A stretch of DNA of 64,000 nucleotides from Lachnospiraceae bacterium XBB2008. GTDB lineage: Bacteria > Bacillota > Clostridia > Lachnospirales > Lachnospiraceae. Made by a program: the position numbers and the translations under genes. Where the stretch lies: the NCBI GenBank assembly GCA_900102235.1, contig FMVL01000009.1, positions 62,001 through 126,000 of the forward strand. Reading direction: 5' to 3'. Shown one piece after another: positions 26,690-36,824 of this stretch (positions are counted from its first letter, which is position 1; each line of letters opens with the position of its first letter). The notes beneath the pieces were generated by a model, which was not told the DNA's origin, searched no databases, and saw only the letters and a list, made by a program, of their open reading frames with translations.

Positions 26690-28495
26690 TTGGACCGGGA
26701 ACATATAAGAAATTTTTGCATAGTAGCTCATATCGATCATGGTAAATCGACACTGGCCGATCGTATCATAGAAGCGACGGGACTTCTGACCAGCCGGGAA
26801 ATGCAGGAGCAAGTCCTGGACAACATGGATCTTGAACGCGAACGCGGCATCACCATCAAATCACAGGCCGTGCGTACCGTATACAAAGCGCGTAACGGCG
26901 AAGAATATATATTCAATCTGATAGATACTCCGGGACATGTGGATTTCAATTATGAGGTGTCCAGATCTCTGGCCGCCTGTGACGGGGCCATTCTTGTTGT
27001 GGATGCGGCACAGGGTATCGAGGCTCAGACACTTGCCAATGTGTATCTGGCACTCGATCATGATCTGGATGTTTTTCCGGTGATCAATAAGATAGATCTG
27101 CCAAGCGCCGACCCGGACAGAGTCAAGGATGAGATAGAGGACTGCATCGGCATCGAAGCGCAGGACGCACCGCTCATCAGCGCCAAGCAGGGAGTCGGCA
27201 TAGAAGATGTCCTCGAGGCGGTCGTCGAAAAGATCCCGGCACCTGTCGGGGATCCCGATGCTCCGCTCAAAGCTCTGATATTCGATTCGATATACGATTC
27301 ATATAAAGGTGTCATCATCTTTTGCAGGATCTTCGACGGCAAAGTACGCAAGGGAACCCGGATACGCATGATGGCGACCGGAGCGTGTGAGGAAGTGGTC
27401 GAAGTGGGATTCTTCGGAGCGGGTGCGTTTAATCCGTGCGAAGAACTCTCTGCCGGAATGGTAGGTTATATCACGGCTTCGATCAAGAATGTCAAGATGA
27501 CGCGCGTGGGCGATACTGTTACAGACGATGCAAGACCCTGCGCCGAACCGCTTCCGGGATATAAGAAAGTCCAGTCAATGGTCTATTGCGGCATGTATCC
27601 CGCAGACGGGGCCAAGTATCCGGACTTAAGGGATGCTCTTGAGAAACTGCAGTTAAACGATGCTTCGCTCAATTACGAACCGGAGACTTCCATAGCGCTC
27701 GGGTTCGGATTCAGATGCGGTTTCTTAGGTCTTCTTCATCTGGAGATCATTCAGGAGAGACTGGAGAGAGAGTATAATCTCGATCTGGTCACTACGGCTC
27801 CCGGCGTTGTGTACAGGGTGCATAAGACCGACGGAGAGATGATAGAACTTACCAATCCCTCCAACCTGCCGGAAGCCAACCTTATCGATTACATGGAGGA
27901 GCCCGTTGTTTCCGCCGAGATCATGGTCAATGGTGAGTTCATCGGCTCCATCATGCAGCTGTGTCAGGAACGCAGAGGCAGATACATCAGTACCGAATAC
28001 ATAGAGAGCACCAGAGCGTTGTTAAAATACGACCTTCCTCTCAACGAGATCATTTACGACTTCTTCGATGCACTGAAGAGCAGATCAAGAGGTTATGCGT
28101 CGTTTGACTACGAGTTCAAGGGCTATGAGAAAGCACAGCTTGTCAAGCTCGACATACTGATAAACCGCGAGGAAGTGGATGCGTTAAGCTTCATAGTGCA
28201 TGCCGATTCGGCATATGAGCGTGGGCGCAAGATGTGCGTTAAGCTCAAGGATGAGATCCCGAGACATCTGTTTGAGATACCCATCCAGGCGGCGGTCGGC
28301 GGCAAGATAATCGCCAGAGAGACCGTGAAGGCCATGCGTAAGGACGTTCTTGCCAAGTGCTACGGCGGTGACATCACGCGTAAGAAGAAACTGCTGGAGA
28401 AACAGAAGGAAGGCAAGAAGCGCATGCGTCAGATAGGAACCGTGGAAGTTCCGCAGGCGGCATTCATGAGTGTGCTGAAACTGGATGATGAGTGA
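26690..28495 (+). CDS. lepA: Elongation factor 4 (LepA)
   Basis: A 601-residue translational GTPase acting on ribosomes under stress or during assembly. The P-loop AHIDHGKST is near residue 14, [14 protein letters not shown] is switch II, and NKIDLP is the base-recognition motif. The LepA-specific C-terminal domain is present, with [15 protein letters not shown] near residue 562. The start codon is TTG at 26690, 5 bp after the membrane protein gene; GAAGGG about 10 nt upstream is the likely ribosome site. It overlaps hemW by 11 bp, a common lepA-hemW pairing. Confidence 0.97.
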   Translation: MDREHIRNFCIVAHIDHGKSTLADRIIEATGLLTSREMQEQVLDNMDLERERGITIKSQAVRTVYKARNGEEYIFNLIDTPGHVDFNYEVSRSLAACDGAILVVDAAQGIEAQTLANVYLALDHDLDVFPVINKIDLPSADPDRVKDEIEDCIGIEAQDAPLISAKQGVGIEDVLEAVVEKIPAPVGDPDAPLKALIFDSIYDSYKGVIIFCRIFDGKVRKGTRIRMMATGACEEVVEVGFFGAGAFNPCEELSAGMVGYITASIKNVKMTRVGDTVTDDARPCAEPLPGYKKVQSMVYCGMYPADGAKYPDLRDALEKLQLNDASLNYEPETSIALGFGFRCGFLGLLHLEIIQERLEREYNLDLVTTAPGVVYRVHKTDGEMIELTNPSNLPEANLIDYMEEPVVSAEIMVNGEFIGSIMQLCQERRGRYISTEYIESTRALLKYDLPLNEIIYDFFDALKSRSRGYASFDYEFKGYEKAQLVKLDILINREEVDALSFIVHADSAYERGRKMCVKLKDEIPRHLFEIPIQAAVGGKIIARETVKAMRKDVLAKCYGGDITRKKKLLEKQKEGKKRMRQIGTVEVPQAAFMSVLKLDDE

Positions 28496-29600
28496 TCTGG
28501 CTCTTTACGTACATATTCCTTTTTGCGCGAGCAAATGCAGATACTGCGATTTTCTGTCCTTTGCCGACAGGCCGGGACTCATAAACCGGTATATGGAGGC
28601 GCTTGCGGATGAGATATCCGACTCGTATGATGAGTATGGTGACAGATGCGTATCGAGCATCTACATCGGAGGAGGCACGCCTTCGCTGATCCCCGAAGAA
28701 GACATCGGGATGATATTTGAAAGGATCCGGGCGGTATATGATCTGAGACCGGATGCGGAGATCAGCATAGAAGTGAATCCCGGGAGCGCAGACAGCGATA
28801 AGCTTGCGGCTTACAGGTCGTTCGGGATAAACAGGCTGAGCATCGGACTGCAGTCGGCAAACGACGATGAGCTCGCACGGATCGGAAGGATCCATACACG
28901 GTCCGGATTTGAGAATACTTACCGGGCTGCACGGGAGTGCGGCTTTGACAATATAAACATCGATCTCATTTTTTCCCTGCCCGGGCAGGATAAGGATACA
29001 TATGCGGGGACGCTTAAGTATGTGCTCGACCTTAAGCCCGAACATATATCCGCATACAGCATGCAGCTCGAAGAGGGCACATACCTGTATGAACACTCGG
29101 ACGAATACGAGTGGCCTGACGAAGATGAGGATCGGGATATGTATCATATGAGCGTCCGCATGATGGGTGAAGCCGGATACGACAGGTATGAGATATCCAA
29201 TTTCGCCCGCCCCGGATATGAGTGCCGGCACAACATCGTGTACTGGCGCGGGGGCGAATATCTCGGATTCGGGATAGGAGCCGCTTCCTATGCGGGAGGC
29301 TCCAGATTCAGGAATACGGAAGTCATCGAGGAATACCTTCGCGGTGTCAGATGTTCGGAAAGTACACGCCTGTCGGAAGCCGATGAGATGTCCGAGTTTA
29401 TGTTTCTCGGGCTTCGGATGAGCACCGGGGTGAGAAGGTCCGATTTCCTCGACAGATTCGGGAAAGACATGGACGAGGTGTACGGACACCAGATAAGCGG
29501 TTGCGTGCGCGACGGTCTTATGTGTGATGAGATGGGAACATTATTCCTTACCGAAAAAGGATTTGACATAAGCAACTACGTTTTTGCCAAATTTATTTAA
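28485..29600 (+). CDS. hemW: Radical SAM protein HemW (heme chaperone family)
   Basis: A 371-residue radical SAM protein. The iron-sulfur motif CASKCRYC uses C14, C18 and C21. [18 protein letters not shown] and [11 protein letters not shown] follow in the family order, and [16 protein letters not shown] marks HemW rather than the true oxygen-independent coproporphyrinogen oxidase HemN. HemW proteins bind and hand over heme; older annotations call them HemN. A second ATG at 28488 is an equally possible start. Both lie inside the end of lepA. Confidence 0.93.
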   Translation: MMSDLALYVHIPFCASKCRYCDFLSFADRPGLINRYMEALADEISDSYDEYGDRCVSSIYIGGGTPSLIPEEDIGMIFERIRAVYDLRPDAEISIEVNPGSADSDKLAAYRSFGINRLSIGLQSANDDELARIGRIHTRSGFENTYRAARECGFDNINIDLIFSLPGQDKDTYAGTLKYVLDLKPEHISAYSMQLEEGTYLYEHSDEYEWPDEDEDRDMYHMSVRMMGEAGYDRYEISNFARPGYECRHNIVYWRGGEYLGFGIGAASYAGGSRFRNTEVIEEYLRGVRCSESTRLSEADEMSEFMFLGLRMSTGVRRSDFLDRFGKDMDEVYGHQISGCVRDGLMCDEMGTLFLTEKGFDISNYVFAKFI

Positions 29601-29631
29601 TATATGATGTGAGGATCATAAGGGGGATATT

Positions 29632-30783
29632 ATGCAGTTTGTCAAAATGGAAGATCTGAAGCCGGGCATGCGGATAGCCAGGCCTATCTATTCCAAAAAA
29701 GGTGTATTGCTTTTTGAAAGGGATTCAAAACTCAATGCAAGCGGAATCGAGAGTATCAGGAATTTCGGACTCCTGGGACTGTTCGTCCTCGAACCCGCCG
29801 AACCCGCTCCGCCGATGACGCCGGAAGACATTGAGTTTGAGCGTTTCCAGACGATCAATTCGTTTGCGATCAAGGATGAGCTGGATTCGATGCTGAATTC
29901 CCGCAAGTTCATCAAGCTCCCTTCGATAGTGTCCGAGATCATCAGGTCATACGGGTATCTGGACAAAAAGATCAACTTTGCACAGAGCCTGAGGACCAAA
30001 GAGGATTACATATACAGGCATTGCCTGAACGTGGCCATGCTGGTCGCTCTGATGGGACACAAGTTCGGCCTGAGAAACGACGCGATGAATGATGCCGTTA
30101 CCAGTGCTGTCGTTCATGATATAGGCAAACTGATTGCCCCTGCCGAATTAAGAGATAAAGAAGACCGTGACGCATCTGATGTGTCAGCCATGGAATCATA
30201 TCAGACCGAGGGCTTCAACATTCTGGATGATATGTTCCAGGCCTCACCGAATGTTAAGCGTATAGCTGCACAGACTCTCAGCATATTGCAGAGATACCGT
30301 CTGGGCGGCGAAAAGCCCAACATGAAACTAGTGGACGGCACGAAGGTTACGGTGGTAGCCGAATACTTCGATGCACATACCGCAATGAGATTCGGCGGAA
30401 AACCCGAATCGGAGCTGGATGTTATCCGTGCGATGCAGGCTGCTCCCGACACTTTTGAGCCGAGAGCGGTTAAGGCACTGATCGATTCGATCAATATCCT
30501 GTCGGAGGGTGTAAGCGTGGTATTAAGTACCGGAGACACGGCGCTCATCCTTCAGGAGAATCCCAAGAACATATTAAGACCCATGGTTCTCTGCTTCAGA
30601 GACAACAGCATCATGAACCTGGCTGATACATATATGTACGGTGACATAGAGGTTTCCGGTGTCATGAAGACTCTGGATAACCGGTATGTGATGGACAGAA
30701 AGACGCTGGATGCGCATTCGGATGACGCGGGCAACGGTGCCGCTGACGGTGCGGGATCCGGTACGGATAACGGAGAGGCATAG
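29632..30783 (+). CDS. HD-GYP-like protein with degenerate active site
   Basis: A 383-residue protein. Residues 1-60 resemble the small DUF3391-like domain often found before HD-GYP domains (MQFVKMEDLKPGMRIARPIY). The HD domain follows with H130 and HDIGK (162-166). The later motifs are not canonical: the usual HHE..DGxGYP block is replaced by a sequence around LQRYRLGGEKPN (219-230), and the intervening histidine is a tyrosine (Y190). Cyclic di-GMP hydrolysis is therefore doubtful. A C-terminal domain of about 100 residues ends in a Gly/Asp/Ala-rich tail. pilT begins 2 bp after its stop, so the two are co-translated. Confidence 0.82.
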   Translation: MQFVKMEDLKPGMRIARPIYSKKGVLLFERDSKLNASGIESIRNFGLLGLFVLEPAEPAPPMTPEDIEFERFQTINSFAIKDELDSMLNSRKFIKLPSIVSEIIRSYGYLDKKINFAQSLRTKEDYIYRHCLNVAMLVALMGHKFGLRNDAMNDAVTSAVVHDIGKLIAPAELRDKEDRDASDVSAMESYQTEGFNILDDMFQASPNVKRIAAQTLSILQRYRLGGEKPNMKLVDGTKVTVVAEYFDAHTAMRFGGKPESELDVIRAMQAAPDTFEPRAVKALIDSINILSEGVSVVLSTGDTALILQENPKNILRPMVLCFRDNSIMNLADTYMYGDIEVSGVMKTLDNRYVMDRKTLDAHSDDAGNGAADGAGSGTDNGEA

Positions 30784-30785
30784 AA

Positions 30786-31868
30786 ATGTTAGATATCAAC
30801 AGATTACTTACAACAGCAGTAGAAGCGGGAGCTTCCGATATACATCTTACGGTAGGTATCCCTCCCAAAATGAGGGTGAACGGCAGACTTCTGGAACTTC
30901 CGGCATTTGATGAAGAAGGAAGAGAACTTACGGGCTCGAGGCTGATGCCTCCCGATACTCTCGCGATAGCCAGCTCGATAATGGACGAAAAACAGATGGC
31001 TGTCCTCGAGGAACGCGGTGAGTACGATATGTCATATTCCGTTCTTCATATAGGCCGCTATCGCGTGAATGTCTTTAAACAGAGAGGTTCGATAGCGATG
31101 GCCCTTCGTCTGGTAGGTACGCAGATCCCCGATCCCGTATCACTGGGCATGCCCGAATCGGTCATGAAACTTGCCGACTGCAAGAGAGGCCTCGTGCTTG
31201 TTACAGGTCCCACGGGTTCCGGAAAATCTACGACTCTGGCCAGCATCATCGACCGTATCAACAAGACCAGGGATGCACATGTCATCACACTGGAGGATCC
31301 TATCGAGTATCTTCACAGACATGACAAGTCGATAGTAAACCAGAGAGAGATCGGTCTTGATTCACAGTCCTATGCCAATGCATTAAGAGCGGCTCTGCGC
31401 GAGGATCCCGATGTCATCCAGGTCGGTGAGATGAGAGACTTCGATACCATGTCGGTCGCCATCACCGCCGCCGAGACCGGACACCTTGTTTTATCCACAC
31501 TGCATACGATGAATGCTCCCTCCACAGTGGAGAGGATCATAGATATCTTCCCGTCACATCAGCAGCAGCAGGTCAAGATACAGCTTTCAAACGTGCTTCA
31601 GGCTGTCATATCACAGCAGCTCGTGCCCACGGCCGACGGCCGCGGACGTATGGCCGCATTTGAACTCATGTATCCCGATCCCGCCATCAGGCATTCGATC
31701 CATGACGGTAACGTAAACATGCTCGCCGGACAGATCCAGACCGGTGCTTCACGCGGAATGATCTCCATGGACGATGCGCTCGTCAAACTTTTCCGCGAAG
31801 GCAAGATCACACGCGATACCGCCATCGAGTTTGCCCAGAATAAGGAGACGATGGCCAATAAGGTGTGA
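30786..31868 (+). CDS. pilT: Type IV pilus retraction-type ATPase
   Basis: A 360-residue PilT. The N-terminal PAS-like domain carries ASDIHLTVG; Walker A is GPTGSGKST (141-149); the Asp box is ITLEDPIEY; the Walker B region is DPDVIQVGEMRD; the His box is TGHLVLSTLHT. These match twitching-motility retraction ATPases rather than PilB/GspE, as there is no zinc-binding tetracysteine. No pilin, PilB or PilC gene is visible in the window, so its pilus system must be encoded elsewhere. Its only operon partner here is the HD-GYP-like gene. Confidence 0.92.
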   Translation: MLDINRLLTTAVEAGASDIHLTVGIPPKMRVNGRLLELPAFDEEGRELTGSRLMPPDTLAIASSIMDEKQMAVLEERGEYDMSYSVLHIGRYRVNVFKQRGSIAMALRLVGTQIPDPVSLGMPESVMKLADCKRGLVLVTGPTGSGKSTTLASIIDRINKTRDAHVITLEDPIEYLHRHDKSIVNQREIGLDSQSYANALRAALREDPDVIQVGEMRDFDTMSVAITAAETGHLVLSTLHTMNAPSTVERIIDIFPSHQQQQVKIQLSNVLQAVISQQLVPTADGRGRMAAFELMYPDPAIRHSIHDGNVNMLAGQIQTGASRGMISMDDALVKLFREGKITRDTAIEFAQNKETMANKV

Positions 31869-31894
31869 CGGACTTAGCGTTCACGCGGGATTTC

Positions 31895-33028
31895 TCAGGG
31901 CTGTTTAGTCAGGATGTAGCGGCTTCCCTTCTGCGCGATCAATCCTTTGAGGCTCAGCTGCATCAGGCAGCCGTAGATCCTTGCGGTATCCAGACCGGAG
32001 CCGGTGCACAGTTCATCGACACTTTTGGGTGTATAGTCCATCACGGACAGTAGTCTTTTTTCATCATCGGATAGCAGGCATGAGGCCGAGAGCGAAAGCT
32101 GTACGGCCTCTGCTTTTTTTGTCTGCGTATCCTCGTATGGATCGTCTCTTATGAAGCCGGCGCCGATTTCTTTTAAGAGATCGTCCGGCGAAAGTATGAT
32201 ACCGGCACCCTGCCTTATCAGTCTGTTGCACCCCTGACTTAATGCATCGCATACTCTTCCGGGCAGGGCATATACATCCCGCCCCTGTTCAAGCGCCTGG
32301 TCGGCGGTGATGAGGGACCCCGAGCGTTCGCGTGCTTCGATGACTGTGACGATATCGGACAGTGCGGATATGATCCTGTTTCGGAGCGGGAACTGACCGC
32401 TTTTTGCGGGAACTCCCGGATGGTATTCGGAGATCAGACATCCCGATGTGATGAGCCTGTCGTATATCCTGCGGTTTTCTTCCGGATAGCATATATCCAC
32501 TCCGCATCCCAACACTCCGCAGGTATATCCTCCGGCATCGAGGGCCGCTTCCTGAGCGATCCCGTCTATACCCCTCGCCATGCCGCTGATGATCTGTACC
32601 CCTGCGCGTGCGAGAGCGGATGCGATCTTTGCGGCCATCATCTTCCCGTATTCCGAACAGTTTCTTGCGCCGACGATCGCTATGCTTAAAGCCCCGGGAT
32701 CCGGCAGCCTTCCCTTCACGTATATCCCCTGCGGCGGATCGTATATATACTTCAGTTTGGGCGGATATTCCGGGTGATCGATATGGTAAAAGGATATCCC
32801 GGTTTTTAGCATGTCTTCGAAGCTTCTTTTTACGGCGGATTCATCTCTTGATGTAAGGATCAGGTTTTTCATGGGCTGAGTGAGTCCGAGTGACGCATCA
32901 TCGAGTTCTTTCGGCGTGATATTCCATATATCCTCCAGACTTCCGGCGTATTCCCTGAGCGTGCGGACAGTCTTGTTTCCTATGCCGTCGAGATTTGAGA
33001 GCCAGTAGGCGTACAGTATTTCTTCCAT
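31895..33028 (-). CDS. dprA: DNA processing protein DprA
   Basis: A 377-residue DprA/Smf. A short N-terminal SAM-like helical domain is followed by the Rossmann core with the hallmark VGARNCSEYG and ISGMARGIDGIAQEAAL, then PLRNRIISALSD and RSGSLITADQALEQGR. A C-terminal winged-helix domain (about 310-377) completes it. DprA loads RecA onto incoming single-stranded DNA during transformation. The start has a strong AAGGAGG. It lies 54 bp after comM on the same strand, giving a small comM-dprA competence-type unit. Confidence 0.94.
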   Translation of the reverse strand: MEEILYAYWLSNLDGIGNKTVRTLREYAGSLEDIWNITPKELDDASLGLTQPMKNLILTSRDESAVKRSFEDMLKTGISFYHIDHPEYPPKLKYIYDPPQGIYVKGRLPDPGALSIAIVGARNCSEYGKMMAAKIASALARAGVQIISGMARGIDGIAQEAALDAGGYTCGVLGCGVDICYPEENRRIYDRLITSGCLISEYHPGVPAKSGQFPLRNRIISALSDIVTVIEARERSGSLITADQALEQGRDVYALPGRVCDALSQGCNRLIRQGAGIILSPDDLLKEIGAGFIRDDPYEDTQTKKAEAVQLSLSASCLLSDDEKRLLSVMDYTPKSVDELCTGSGLDTARIYGCLMQLSLKGLIAQKGSRYILTKQP

Positions 33029-33082
33029 ATAATAAATGCCTCCTTATATATTCCGTGGTATCCGGATGACGGATACGAGATT

Positions 33083-34636
33083 TCATCTTCCCCAGTATCC
33101 GGTCCCGCTGGTGCGGTAGAAGAGCGCTTCCGACAGATGGGCTTCGGATATGTCGTCCTTATCTTCTAAGTCTGCGATCGTTCTTGAGAGTTTCAGTATG
33201 CGATGGTAGCTTCTTGCGGAGAGTCCCAGGGTTTCGACGGCGGAACTAATGAGCAGCTGCTCGGATGCACCGAGTCTGCAGAACCTGTCTGTATCACGTC
33301 CTGACATCTCGGCGTTAAAATGTATCTTCATGTCTCTGAAGCGGTGAGCCTGCCGCTTCCTGGCTACCTCGATCATGGCTCTCATGTCGGCACTTGAAAG
33401 AGAAGGAGTGTCACTGTCTTTGAGTTTACATAACTCCACAGACTCGGCTTCGCAGCAGATATCTATCCTGTCAAGAAGGGGACCGGAGATCCGGTTTATG
33501 TATCTCGCGATCTGATTCGGAGAGCACCTGCACTTGTTCATGTCGGGATAGTAACCGCAGGGACAGGGGTTGCATGCGGCTATGAGCATGAAGTCGGCGG
33601 GATAGGAGAAGGAACCCGAGCTTCTGACTATGCGGATCTGTTTATCCTCGAGAGGCTGGCGCATGATCTCGAGAGTCGATCTGTCAAACTCCGTCATCTC
33701 GTCGAGAAAAAGAACGCCCCTGTGGGCAAGAGAGATAAGACCCGGACGGGCTCTGACTCCGCCTCCCGCGAGAGCCTGCTGAGTGATCGTGTGATGGGGA
33801 GCGATATACGGTCTGAAGGAGACCAGTGGCTGGTCTTCTTTTAACTGTCCCGATACGGAATAGATTGCGGATATCTCCAGGGCTTCCTCCGGAGTGAGCG
33901 GCGGGAGGATGGACGGCATCCGCCTTGCGATCATCGTTTTACCCGAACCGGGAGGACCGATCATCAGCATGTGATGGAAGCCGGCTGCGGCGACCATTGC
34001 CGCTCTTTTGACGCTTTCCTGGCCGCGCACATCCGCAAAGTCCGGCGCTTCCTCGAGGCTTCGCTGAAGATAACCGGTTATGTCCGTATGGTCAGCACGT
34101 CTCAGGATGCCGTCCTGTTCATCCGCAGGAACGGACAGGTATTCTCTGACTTCGCTTAAATGCGAAGCACCGATCACTTCCGCATCCGGGATCAGCGCTC
34201 CTTCCCTGACATTGGATATGGGCAGGATCACTTTTCTGATGCCGTGCGATACGGCTTCTTTTACTATGGGGAGAATGCCTCTGACGTGGCGTATGTCACC
34301 ATCCAGACCGAGCTCGCCGATGATCAGCATATCCTCGAGGCGGCGCGGGTCTATCATTCCCGACGCGGCGAGGATCCCCACGGCGATGGGCAGATCATAG
34401 GATGTGCCGGATTTTCTGATGTTGGCGGGTGACAGATTTACATTAAGATTGGTAGCGGGCAGAACGAATCCGCTGTTTCGGAGTGCGACCTTAACTCTTT
34501 CCCTGGCTTCTTTTACCTCGCTTCCGAGATATCCGACCATCTGGAAACAGGGCAGCCCGGGTGAGGAGTCGACCTCCACACGGATCAGATCGCATTTAAG
34601 ACCGGTCACTGCACCGGTGTTGACATAGCAGAACAT
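33083..34636 (-). CDS. comM: ComM/YifB family Mg-chelatase-like ATPase
   Basis: A 517-residue protein. The N-terminal Lon-like ChlI domain has LNVNLSPANIRKSG and the YDLPIAVGIL strand. The AAA+ module has Walker A GPPGSGKTM, Walker B GVLFLDEMTEFD, and a following arginine motif. The C-terminal Mg_chelatase_C has CNPCPCGYYPD with the zinc-binding cysteines. In transformable bacteria ComM is a branch-migration helicase that extends recombination of incoming DNA. GGAAAGG lies before the ATG. It has its own promoter (34696-34725), divergent from topA. Confidence 0.93.
   Translation of the reverse strand: MFCYVNTGAVTGLKCDLIRVEVDSSPGLPCFQMVGYLGSEVKEARERVKVALRNSGFVLPATNLNVNLSPANIRKSGTSYDLPIAVGILAASGMIDPRRLEDMLIIGELGLDGDIRHVRGILPIVKEAVSHGIRKVILPISNVREGALIPDAEVIGASHLSEVREYLSVPADEQDGILRRADHTDITGYLQRSLEEAPDFADVRGQESVKRAAMVAAAGFHHMLMIGPPGSGKTMIARRMPSILPPLTPEEALEISAIYSVSGQLKEDQPLVSFRPYIAPHHTITQQALAGGGVRARPGLISLAHRGVLFLDEMTEFDRSTLEIMRQPLEDKQIRIVRSSGSFSYPADFMLIAACNPCPCGYYPDMNKCRCSPNQIARYINRISGPLLDRIDICCEAESVELCKLKDSDTPSLSSADMRAMIEVARKRQAHRFRDMKIHFNAEMSGRDTDRFCRLGASEQLLISSAVETLGLSARSYHRILKLSRTIADLEDKDDISEAHLSEALFYRTSGTGYWGR
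33424..33434 (+). repeat. Dispersed motif GTTTACATAAC inside comM
   Basis: A coding copy, antisense to comM. Together with 3635 and 10633 it shows that the 11-mer also occurs in genes, but at far lower density than in intergenic DNA. Confidence 0.35.
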
Positions 34637-34695
34637 ATCTCATACCTTTCCGCATAAGGGCGGGGGTAAGATATGTATTTGTGAACAGTGGAATC

Positions 34696-34725
34696 ATTGT
34701 AAGTGAGCGTAAACTTACGTGTCAA
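34696..34725 (-). promoter_or_regulatory. Promoter of comM-dprA with palindromic spacer
   Basis: On the minus strand: TTGACA (34720-34725), an 18 bp spacer and TACAAT (34696-34701), a strong sigma-A match about 60 bp from comM. The spacer is filled by overlapping inverted repeats: CGTAA-AC-TTACG at 34708-34719 and GTAAGT/ACTTAC at 34699-34718. They are placed to block polymerase if bound by a repressor. Confidence 0.7.
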
Positions 34726-34738
34726 TAGGTTTTTGTCC

Positions 34739-34767
34739 TTGCCAAAGGATTTTTTTTGGTGTATATT
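34739..34767 (+). promoter_or_regulatory. Promoter of topA
   Basis: TTGCCA, a 17 bp spacer containing a T-rich tract, and TATATT, about 60 bp before the topA start. It lies back to back with the comM promoter; the two -35 boxes are only 13 bp apart. Confidence 0.65.
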
Positions 34768-34829
34768 CGTTCTTATCCTGTGCAAAATATGCTCACACAC
34801 GGGATGATTCATTATATTTGAGGAGTATT

Positions 34830-36821
34830 ATGGCTAAATATCTGGTAATCGTGGAGTCACCTGCCAAGGTGAAGACCATCAGTAAATTCTTAGGTTCCAA
34901 CTACACGGTCATGGCAAGCAACGGTCATGTGAGAGACCTGCCGAAGTCATCACTCGGCATCGATATCGAGCATGATTATGAACCCAAATACATAACCATC
35001 AGGGGAAAAGGCGACATACTCGCCGCACTTCGCAAGGAAGTGAAGAAGGCCGAGAAGATCTATCTCGCAACGGACCCTGACCGCGAGGGAGAGGCTATCA
35101 GCTGGCACCTGATGAGCGCGCTTTCTCTGCAGGATAAAAAAGTATACAGGATCACCTTTAACGAGATCACGAAGAACGCAGTCAAGGAATCTCTGAAGAA
35201 CGCCCGCGAGATCGATATGGATCTTGTCGATGCGCAGCAGGCCAGAAGATGCCTCGACAGAGTGGTGGGTTATCGCATATCCCCGCTTCTCTGGGCCAAG
35301 ATCAAGAGAGGCCTGTCCGCAGGACGTGTCCAGTCCGTAGCTCTTCGCATAATATGCGACAGAGAGGAAGAGATCGATGCATTCGTCCCCGAGGAATACT
35401 GGACTCTCGATGCGATCTTTGACATAGCCGGATCCAAGGCTCCTCTCATTGCACATTACTACGGATCATCCTCGGAGAAAAAGGAGATGCATTCCGAAGC
35501 AGATGCCGATGAGATCATAAACCGCATACGTTCGAAGAAGTTCATCGTGGATGATGTGAAGAATTCCACACGTACGCGTAAGGCTCCGCTTCCGTTTACC
35601 ACTTCCACGCTCCAGCAGGAGGCGTCGAAGACGCTTAATTTCTCCACGCAGAAGACCATGAGGCTCGCTCAGCAGCTCTATGAAGGTGTGGAGATCAAGG
35701 GCCAGGGCACCATCGGTCTCATCACATACCTGCGTACCGATTCGACCAGAGTATCCGCCGAAGCCGAGGCTATGGCCAAGGATTATATCAAGGCCAATTT
35801 CGGAGATAAATATCTGGGCGGAAGACAGGCCCAAAGCCAGGATGAGAAGAAGATCCAGGATGCGCATGAAGCCATCCGTCCCGCCAATATAGAACTTACA
35901 CCTCAGATGGTGAAAAATGACCTGGCACGCGATCTGCTCAGGCTCTATACCCTTATATGGAAGAGATTTGCGGCAAGCCGCATGAGCGATGCCGTTTACG
36001 ATACCACCGCTGTTAAGATCCTGGCCGGAGACGATTCGTTCACCGTATCCGCTTCATCTCTTGCGTTCGACGGGTTCATGAGCGTATACAAGGATGATGA
36101 AGACAAGGAGGAACCCAATGTTCTTCCCAAGAAACTTAATAAAGGCGAAGAACTGAAACTCGCGGATCTTGATAAGAAACAGCATTTCACGCAGAGTGCG
36201 CCTCATTACACCGAGGCTTCGCTCGTGCGCGCTATGGAGGAACTCGGAATAGGCCGTCCGAGTACCTATGCGCCTACGATCACGACCATACTCGGACGCA
36301 GATATATCATCAAAGAGGACAAGAACCTCTATGTTACCGAGCTCGGTGAAGTGGTCAACAAGATGATGAAAGAATCCTTCCCTTCTATCGTGGATGTCAA
36401 TTTTACCGCTAATATGGAAACCCTGCTGGACGGAGTCGAAGAAGGCAAGGTTAAATGGAAGACCATTCTGGAAAACTTCTATCCCGATCTTGATAAATCT
36501 GTCGTTGAAGCGGAAAAAAATCTCGAACAGGTTAAGATTGCGGACGAAGAATCCGATGAAATATGTGAACTATGCGGTAGGACCATGGTATACAAATACG
36601 GTCCTCACGGTAAATTCCTCGCATGTCCCGGCTTCCCCGAGTGCCGGAACACCAAGCCTTTCCTTGAGAAGATCGGTGTTAAGTGCCCCAAGTGCGGACA
36701 GGACATAGTAGTCAGGAAGACCAAGAAAGGCCGCAGATATTACGGCTGCATCGGATATCCGGAATGTGATTACATGTCATGGCAGAAGCCCAAAACGCCT
36801 GAGGCAGAAAGGCAGGGATAA
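34830..36821 (+). CDS. topA: DNA topoisomerase I
   Basis: A 663-residue type IA topoisomerase that relaxes negative supercoils. TOPRIM begins at KYLVIVESPAKVKTI, with the acidic EGEAISW region after DPDRE. The active-site tyrosine is Y300 in ITYLRTDST. RPSTYAPTI is the usual DNA-contacting loop. Two C-terminal zinc ribbons follow: CELCGR..C..PEC and CPKCGQ..C..PEC. An upstream in-frame ATG (34719) would add 37 unlikely residues; the start at 34830 has TGAGGAG before it and begins at the conserved strand. codY starts 3 bp after its stop, a Firmicute arrangement. Confidence 0.97.
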   Translation: MAKYLVIVESPAKVKTISKFLGSNYTVMASNGHVRDLPKSSLGIDIEHDYEPKYITIRGKGDILAALRKEVKKAEKIYLATDPDREGEAISWHLMSALSLQDKKVYRITFNEITKNAVKESLKNAREIDMDLVDAQQARRCLDRVVGYRISPLLWAKIKRGLSAGRVQSVALRIICDREEEIDAFVPEEYWTLDAIFDIAGSKAPLIAHYYGSSSEKKEMHSEADADEIINRIRSKKFIVDDVKNSTRTRKAPLPFTTSTLQQEASKTLNFSTQKTMRLAQQLYEGVEIKGQGTIGLITYLRTDSTRVSAEAEAMAKDYIKANFGDKYLGGRQAQSQDEKKIQDAHEAIRPANIELTPQMVKNDLARDLLRLYTLIWKRFAASRMSDAVYDTTAVKILAGDDSFTVSASSLAFDGFMSVYKDDEDKEEPNVLPKKLNKGEELKLADLDKKQHFTQSAPHYTEASLVRAMEELGIGRPSTYAPTITTILGRRYIIKEDKNLYVTELGEVVNKMMKESFPSIVDVNFTANMETLLDGVEEGKVKWKTILENFYPDLDKSVVEAEKNLEQVKIADEESDEICELCGRTMVYKYGPHGKFLACPGFPECRNTKPFLEKIGVKCPKCGQDIVVRKTKKGRRYYGCIGYPECDYMSWQKPKTPEAERQG

Positions 36822-36824
36822 CCG

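Noticed and set aside
29632-30783. Canonical HD-GYP phosphodiesterase
   Set aside because: The HHE and GYP motifs are missing, so only an HD-GYP-like call is justified.
30786-31868. PilB/GspE assembly ATPase
   Set aside because: No zinc-binding tetracysteine and a length of 360 residues; the motifs fit PilT.
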